From assembly GCF_038443385.1 (NCBI RefSeq), contig NZ_CP151726.1, positions 7,130,001-7,194,000 of the forward strand: a stretch of DNA of 64,000 nt, given 5' to 3'. Source of the stretch: Stieleria varia. GTDB lineage: Bacteria > Planctomycetota > Planctomycetia > Pirellulales > Pirellulaceae. A program made the position numbers and the translations under genes. Below are positions 15,701 through 24,700 of this stretch, in pieces (positions within the stretch are counted from its first letter, which is position 1; each line of letters starts with the position of its first letter). The notes below the pieces were generated by a model, which saw nothing but the letters and a program-made list of their open reading frames with translations, made no database searches and was not told the DNA's origin.

Positions 15701-18700
15701 CTGCCATAGACGATCGCAATCACACGATTGTCGATATCGTTGATCGCGTCCGCACCGGCACCTGACAGGGCCAAACCGAGCATGCCGAACGCAGCCGACA
15801 AGGCAGCAGCACTGGACGATACTTCGATCGTGGCATTCTCAATGGCGGAAACGGTCACGCTGCCATTGGTTGATTTGACGCCGACGTAGGTCAAGTCGAT
15901 TTCGGGCGTGTTTGGATCATTGATCGCTGCGACGACTTGTGTCTGAGCTCCTTCGATGAAGGCCTCAATTTTGTTGGCAATCTCATTTCGAGCGATCGAA
16001 ACGCCGATCGCCAGGCTGGCTCCACCGCCGGACGCACCAAAGGAACCCGCCAGTGAAACCGCCGACGCCGTGGCATCGATTGTCGAGTCATCCTGAGCCA
16101 TGACACGAACCGAGTTTCCGATCACTCCGAAGTCGGCTTCCTTCGGGGCCGCTGCAGCAACGGCGCCGTTGGTGTCGATGTTTGTGAAATCAAAGCTGTC
16201 CGCGGTCGGGCTGCCGTCTCCATGAATGGATGCGCGAACGTGGTTCGTGATTCGGTTGTACACACCGACGCCACTGCCCGCGCCGGCGAATCCGACCGAG
16301 CTGCCCGCTGCGACCGCGACACTGGCGGCTACGACGACCGCATCAATGGTCGAATCGGCAACGGCATCCACCGTGATGTCGCCGTCTGCGTGAACGGTCG
16401 TGTCGGAGATCCATGCCTGCGTTTCACTGGCGCTGGTCTGCAGATCGGCTCGCCGCCAAAGTTCCTGGCGATTGAAGTCCGCGGTCCTGAAGGTTTGCGA
16501 TGACGATCCGATGAATTCGTAGACGTTACCTGCACCCGGGCCAGCGGTCAGCAACACCGTGTCACCAGGGGCCACGGTGATGGGAGTGGTTCCACCGGTT
16601 TGATGAGTGGCAATGCCGCCGAAATTGGACTTGTAACCGATCGTATTACGTGCCAACGCCGCACCGATCGCAGCGCCCACACCCGCGTTTCCACCCGCTC
16701 CCACACCGGCCGCGATCGATACCACGCGGGCGTCGATGTCCGAATGGGTCGTGGCATCCAAGTCGACGTTGCCGGCGACACGCAATTCGCTGTTGGACAC
16801 CCAAGCGTTGGTGCGGGTTGTGATTCGGTTGGTCGCTTCTGCACCCGCACCGGCGATCGCCACTGATGCTTGGCTGCCCACGGCGACGGATACCGAGGCG
16901 GCAAAGGCTGCTGCATCGATCGACGCGGATTCGATCGCCGATACCGTCAATGTCTGAGCAATCGGAACCGTCAGAGTTGCCGGAGAATCCGGATCGTCGG
17001 CATTGAAGTCCGGATTGGGAATCTCTTTTGTCGTGTTCAGTTCTGAGTTTTGGACGCTGGCCGAGACAGAAGTATCGATCGTGTTGCGAGCCAGACCGAC
17101 ACCGATGGTCAGGCTGACACTGTTGCCAGTCGTCACGGACGCCGCGATGGAAACGGCTCCGGCGACCGTCGAGATGCGTGACACGTCTCGTGCAGTGACG
17201 GAAACATCGCCGGTGATCTCGCTCCCTGACACCAAACCAGAAATCAGAGCGACCGCGTCGGCTGCAATCTTGTTGGTTGCGTTGGCCCCCGCGCCACCAA
17301 GTCCGACACCCAAGCCACCGCTGGGCGATGCCGCCACAGCGACCGATGCGCTGAAAGCGATGCTGTTGATGGCTTGAGCCGTTGTCGCGCTGACCTCGAC
17401 ATCCCCCTGGATGTCCAGCAATGTGCTGGAGACGGTGGCGGTGGACGATGCCGCATCACGTCCCCCGCTCGTGTTGAAACCGACAAAGTTCTCCGTCAGG
17501 GCGACACCGATGGCGGCAGCACCGGATGCACCTGCCGTTCCGATCCCGGCTCCGATGGACGCCGCCACGACTGTGGCCGTGATTCCCTTGCTATTGGATG
17601 CAGTCACTTGCAAATCGCTGCCAGCGACCGTCGTGTGGACTTCGCTTGCGTCGATCGTGGCGCTCGTTTTCGTCGTCACAACGTTTTCAGAACTCGCGCC
17701 GGCGCCGGAAAGCGAGATCGCTTTGTCGGAGACGGACGCCGCCACGCTAGCAGCTGCGGCAACGGCCGAGATATTGTTCTTTTGAACAATCAAGGCGTTC
17801 CCACGCAGGGTGATCGTGTACACGTCGCCTTGCTTTTGATCCACCACCATCCATTCACGGCCAGCAGCGTTCTGAGAGATCCGCCAACTGTCGGAAAGGA
17901 TCGGACCGAGTCCCAAATCAAAGTTGTTTCTCAGTCGGGCGGCCAACGCTGTGTCCAACGTTTCCTCCGTCGCCAAGCGATCCAAGTCCGCAGCCGAAAT
18001 CGCATTGGCGCCGCTGGAGTCCAGCGTCAAGAAGTCCTCCTGCTGGCTCGATGCGTTGACCGTGACGCTGCCCGCACTGTGAATGATCGCGTGTTCGATA
18101 TTTGCATCGACGGTGTTGCCGATTTCGTTGTTGGCAACGGACGCCCCCAAGGCGAGACTGTACCCGCTACCCGCGGGTGCCGACGCGATGCCGATGCTGG
18201 CGCCGATCGCGTAGGCCTTGATGATCGTTTGGTCTAGTGCCGAGAGAGTGACATCCGCGCCACCGGTCAAGTCCAACTTGGCGCTGCTTTGACCAACGAG
18301 CTGTGCCCCAATCGTTCGATGAATGTCATTCAAGGCGACTGTCGCATTGCCGGCGCCTGCGGCTGAATTGCCGGCCGGGCTGGCAGCGAAAGCGACCGCG
18401 CCGGCCAAGGCCAATGCGTCAATGCGAGCTTGGCTGTACGCCGTGATCGTGACCGCATCATCTGCGTTGATACTGGTCGTATTGGAAACGTTCGCTTGAG
18501 TCATTCCACCAATGTCATTGACGGATACCGCCGCACCGAACGCACCCGAGACGCTGGTCGGAGAAACCGGCAGCCCGTTGGCTTGGATCCCCAACGCGAC
18601 CGCACCGGCGTCGCTACGGATCTCGCCGTCGTCGATCGCCGAAACCGTGAACATTCCGCCCGATCGGACAACGCCACCGTCGATGCTGGCGACGGCATCC

Positions 18701-21700
18701 AGCGTGAGATTGTTGATTCCGACGGTGCCAGCCAATCCGAACTGTCCGAGTCCCAGCGACATCCCGATTCCGTGGATACGTGGCGTGCTGTGACTGGAGA
18801 CAACGATGTTGCCATCGGCGTCCAGCGTTGCTGCTCCCATCGCTTTTGCATTGGTCCGACTGGTGATTTCATTCAAACCGACTGCGGCTCCGACGCCCAA
18901 CTGCCCACCCCAAGTGACACCGGCACCTCCACCGATGGCGAGCAAATCCGAATCATCATGAGCCGTGATGCTGAGGTTCCCGGCGGCGTCGAAATGTGAG
19001 GAATCGGCGATCGCGTCCGTGTTCGTCGTGATCGTGTTCCAACTGAAATTGCCCGCGATCGCGCCGCCTTTGGCTTTCAAAGCTCGGCCTTCTGGCGTCA
19101 CCACCGCTGCCGCCACGCTGGCGCTGAATGCCAACAGGTCGCCCGAGCGATCCGCGTGAATCAATACGTCATTTGCCCCATTGACGTCAGCGCCGGTCAC
19201 TTGAGCCGTGGTCGTCATGTCGATTTCGTTGCGACTAAACGAGCCAGACAAACCGAACGCATTGCCGGCAGCGATCGAGATGGCAACGGCACCGGAGACA
19301 GACAGAACGGTCGTGCTATCCGTCGCCTGAACACCGAAATCACCACCCGTCAGGTCGATGGTGCCGGTCGTGTCCACGATCGCTTGGGTGACATTCGTGA
19401 TGTCGTTCCAAGTCGTATCGCCAGCGATGCCGACGGCGGATTTGGTGAGGTCTCCGACGCCCACACTGCCGCCAGCGGCCGACTGAGCATTCTGTACTTT
19501 TTTGTTGGTATTCGATGCAAAGGCACCAGCGATTCCGAATGTGTAAACGCCTCCACGATTGTCCGCGTGAATGTCGACGCTCGTCACATCAACGTCCATC
19601 TGCGTCGCACTGCTGCCGGTGCCATCAGGCGCGGCCCCCAAGATCGCCTGGGTGTTGCGATCGATGGTTTGCAGTCCCACCGAGACGCCGGCGCCGACCG
19701 TCTTGGCTCGCTGCACGCCACCGGTCACACCGACATGCAGTTGCTTGGAGTCGCCGACGATCCTTAACTGCCCGGCGTCGATGATCACACCATCATGGAT
19801 ATGTGCGATGGTTTCGCTATCGCCGTCAAACTGCGTCAAGCTGCCGGACAGCCCCAGTCCGCCTGATTTGCCGCCGGCTGTGGCGATGTTGATGTTCAAG
19901 ACGTCTTCGTTGGCATACACATGCAGCTTGCGATCGGATCCGGTGCGCACCCGAGCCCCCGCCTCGATCGTTGCTTTGGTGACATTGGTGATCGACTGAA
20001 CGATAAACGAACCACCGATGCCAACGTCTCCTGCCTGGGTGCTGCTGCCAAAGGTCTTCACGACGTCCGGCGAAGGCTTTATTTCCAAGCGTCCTGCAGC
20101 ATTGATCAATCGCATTTGTGTGATGGCATTGACCAACACTTCTTGGGTGTCCGCCCTGAAGCCCGCCTTTTGATTGATCAGCGCCCCGGTCCCGATCGTT
20201 GCAACCGATTGATTGTCGTACTCGGAGTACACCAGTCCACCAGTGACCGCAAATCGTGCCGCGCCGTTCTTGCTCAGTGAGTCACCGGTTGCCGCTGTCG
20301 TTGCATTTCCGGCGAACAAGTTGGGCAGACCCGCAATCAGGATCAATATCTGCCCCATGGTGTCGACGAACGCATCATTGCTGTCGAACGTGTCTGCAAT
20401 GTTGGAAAGATCCACTTCTCGCAAGAAAAACGGATAGGTGACGTCGGAGACCAAATCCAGGCTTCCTGATGCGTCGACCTGCGCACCCGATTGGATCACC
20501 GCTTCGGCCGTGTTCTCATAGATCCCGATGGAGATCGCTACGCCTGCGGAGAACTTTTTCTGCGGCCTTGGCTTTCCGGGGATACCGCTATCGGTTTCCG
20601 TGGTGCCGACCGCTCGAGTGGTGACTTTATCACGAATCTTTGCCGAGATGATCGCGTCACCGGACGTTGTCAGTTCGGCATCACCGGTAATGGTCGTGTG
20701 AACGTCGTGTGTCACCAAGTTGACCGCGAGACCGGCCGAAACACTGAACATGTCGTTGGACTGTCTGGTGCCCCGTAATCGATCTTTGTTTGCTCCAAGC
20801 GCGCTAATGTTGCTCGTCTGGGCAATCTTTTGAGAGCGTGCGCCCGAGCGTCCCGCGAGCAGTCCGGCAACAAGCGGTTCGCCGCCCAGGGCACTTTTGC
20901 CGACCGCCTTGTTGAAGGCCCTCAGCTTGCTGCCGACGCTAATTCCAGTCGGCTGGAATTCACTGACCAGTTGGTGAGTCGAGCTGTTGCCGGCAAAGGA
21001 CCAGGGCAAGGCTTCGTTCTGCTCAGCCGATCCCGGTGACTCGTTCAAACGAATCGTGTTCGCGTCGACGACGGTGACGTAGTATCGCTCGCCGTCACTC
21101 AGTCCACCAATGGGCCGGTCCGCAATCGTCACCTCGGATGCGATCAAGAACGCATGGTTGCCTCCCAACGCAGGACCCGTCAGGTCGATCAGATTGTCTC
21201 CCAAGTCGGTCAACGAAAAGTGATCCCCGTCCAAGACCTCGACTTTGTACTCTTGGCCAGGTGTCAATCCGCCGATCGATGAACTGCCCTCGCGAACATA
21301 CACGACATGTTGTCCGTCACGGAGTCCGTGACCGGCCAAGCGAATCGATTCACCCAGCGGGTCAACGATGTCCGGATCCATCGGGTCCGGCGCGGGCGTC
21401 AGACGTGAGTTGAGGTTCAACGAAGATCCCGCAGTTGGATCAAAGGCCAGGAGCGACGAACTCCCCACTGCGGTTGCTCGGGCAGCAACAAAACTGATCG
21501 TGGCTCCTGATCGATCGCCCGTCTGAACCTGAAAGTTGTGACTTTGGTTGGCAACGCCGGCACTTGATAAAACGATCGGCGTCCCGGTGTCCTTGTCCAA
21601 GAGCGAGATCACGTCGCCACTGACACGCACCACTTCGTATTCTCGATTGTTGACCAAGCCACCAACGTTGGTCACACCAGTGCCACGCGTGTACTGGACG

Positions 21701-24700
21701 ATGTCACCGCTTGCCAAATCGTGAGCGGGCAATTGAATCGAGCTTGATGCTACGTCGACGGCGCCTTCGATCGAGACAAAGACATGATTGCCGGTCAGTA
21801 CCGTCGCCGTATCGGAGAACGTGATGATCGATCCGTTGCTGGTACTGGTCCCGAGTTGCAATTCGTTGGGCTTGCCCGGGCTGACATGGGCAAAGTATCT
21901 GCCGCCATCTACCAAGCCGCCGATCGGTTGGCCGCCGCCGGTTCGATACTCAAGGTAGGCGCCGTCGGCGAATCCGTGTGCCGTCAAATTCAAGACATCG
22001 TCGCCATTGTTGACGACTTTATCGACCGTGGTTCCATCGACGATCAAGGCGACCGTTTCAGACGTAAAGGCTTGGTAGTCGTTGTCGTTGAACGTGCTGG
22101 TGAGACTGATTTCATTGCCCGCCAAAGCGTCGCTCAATGAGTTCGCCACTTGAATGCGATCCAAGTCCGTCACGATCGCATAGTAGATCTTTTCGCTCGG
22201 AGAACCATCCGCTTGAATCAATCCAGCCGATGCCGGAGCATCAGCACCGGTGAGAGGGTCGCGTCCTGCCGTGTACCGCAACGCCTGGCCAGTGAACAAA
22301 CCATGGTTGGGAATGACAATCGAATCCGATCCGGTTTCGATCACCGTGGGAGTGAATCGATGGTTGTCACCTGTTCCCGTCGAGGTCAGGTTGACTGCAA
22401 GTCCCTGAACTGCTCTGGGTTGCGTCGTCGCCAACGAGGTGGTGCCATCGGCGTTAGAGATGACAAAGTAGTCGGTGCCGTTTGTCAAACCACCGATGCG
22501 GGTTCCCCCGGCATCGGACTGATAGGTCACCCGCGTTCCTGTGACCATGCCCGACAAGTCTGGATGATTGAACAGGTCGTTGGCGAGATCGACGACGGGA
22601 TTGCCGTTGGCGTCCAAGCCCTCCACGTCGACGACCGCACTGTCTCCGCGGGCAAAGATCGCGTTTCGGCGAACGGTCTGAGTCGAGCTGACCGAAGAGT
22701 CCGTGTGGTAGAGAACTTCATCACCCGTCTGGAAACCATGAGAATTCAGCGTGATCTCATCCCGTGACACGTCGACCGTCGTGGCCGAAGCAGGGAAGCT
22801 GATCGCCGGAGCATCAAACGAGATCACGTGATCGCCTCCGACACCCAAGCTTGTCAGATCGATCGGCGAACCGATGTTCCCCAATGCGTCAATCGGAGCG
22901 AGCCGGAAACTGATTCGGCCACCGCTCTCGGTTTGCCGTCCTACCACTGAATAGAGCTCGCCATCCTCCAATCCGCCGATCGCCACAGGCTCGATGGCTT
23001 CGTCGTCAGAGGCGGCAAAGTATCTGATCTCGGTTCCGTTTTGGATCTCCGAGAGATTGGGTAGCTGACTATTGCTGATCGTGATGCGATCGGTGCTCGC
23101 GATGTTCGACAATCCGGAATCAAACTCGACACTTCGTTTCGCGGAAAACGTATGCGTCGATGGCGTCGCATAACCGGCTCGCTCGATAGCATCCAAGCTC
23201 AACGCAACCGCAGGTTCACGCACCAATTCAAAGTGATTTGCATCGATCACGATCACACTCAGGATCTCGCCGTCCACCAACCCGGTGACCGGGTTGGTCG
23301 ATCCATCGGGCGCGGGCAGGACGAGATAAACCAGTTCATCTCCCGTGCTGAACCCATGGCCGACTTGAGTGATCACGCCAGACGAATTTGCATTGCCGCT
23401 TTCCACGACGATCGCACGATCCGCACCTGCTGCCTGTATCGTTCCTTCCACCAACGCATCCACATCGGCTGTGTCCGATGCAACACTCACCGAAACGCCG
23501 ACCGCTCCATCGACAGAGAACGCGACTTTCGATTCCGCTTCGTTGTTCGTCTTGCCGATGGCGTTGACGTAGACATTTCCGGTCGACGCGGTAACCGATG
23601 CGTTGACTCCCACATGTGTTTTACTGACCAAGTCGGTCAACGAGACCGCGACACTGCCGCCTGCCGCGTTGGGATCAGCCGGCGATGGCACGCCTTTTTT
23701 CACCGACGAGTTGCCAGACGTCATCGCCTCGATTTCAGCGATAGCCTCCGCCCGCGATTCAATTTTGACATCGCCTCCTGTGGATGTGATCCGAGTGTTA
23801 CCCAGCAGCAACGTTTGTGCATGCGAGTCGGCGATCCCCACGCCAACGCTGAGTGACTGCAACGCCCCCGAAAGTCCCGTCGCACCCGCGCTGCGAGTCG
23901 CGATCGCGGTGGTGCTCGCGTCGACCTTGCTGTTCGCTCCCACCGTGATGTTGCCGGTCGCATTGATGACGGTCGAGTTCAGTGTGATGTCGGCTTGCCC
24001 GCCGCGGATCATCGCTGCCAGCGGACTGCCGATTCCAGCGGCCTGAAAGATTTTCTTGACGCCCTCGGATGAGTGCGAGGATGCGAAATCCGGGACGATG
24101 TCGTCCAAGTTCTGATCCTTTGCCTCCGCAATGATCTCCACACTCGTTCCCGTGATCGTGGCATCCGCGATACGAATATCCACATCCTTGTCGCCCCCGC
24201 CGAACGGACGCAGCGGGCTGACGACCGAGGTCACGCGTGTTGCTTTGATCTCAATGGCATCGCCGTTGATCTGAGCCCCCGAGCCGATGTCAATCAGTCG
24301 CTCTCCATCCAATACATTGGCCAAGTCGATCGGCAGATTGGCCAAGACATTGGCGCCCATCTCGACGCCGCCGGTGACGAGACTGATGTCGCCGGCATCG
24401 ATGTCCGCATTGGCCGCTACAAAGATCTCCTCTGAGATCACGGAGATTGTTGTGGAAGTTCCGAGATTGACCGTTCCATCGAAGGTCACCCTGTCGTCAC
24501 CCCTTTGGCCATCAATGGTCAACGAATCGATGGGCAGAACTCGCTCGTGCAAAATCGTAGCAACCACCGGCGGGTCGCCTGCCATCGCTCCCGGTTGAGT
24601 ATTGGTCACCTCGGCAAACACCTTCGCCGGCGTCGCCCCGACCGCAGGCTCCGTCCAGATCCGGACGGTGTCATCACTGTTATTGGTGGGGACCAGAAAG

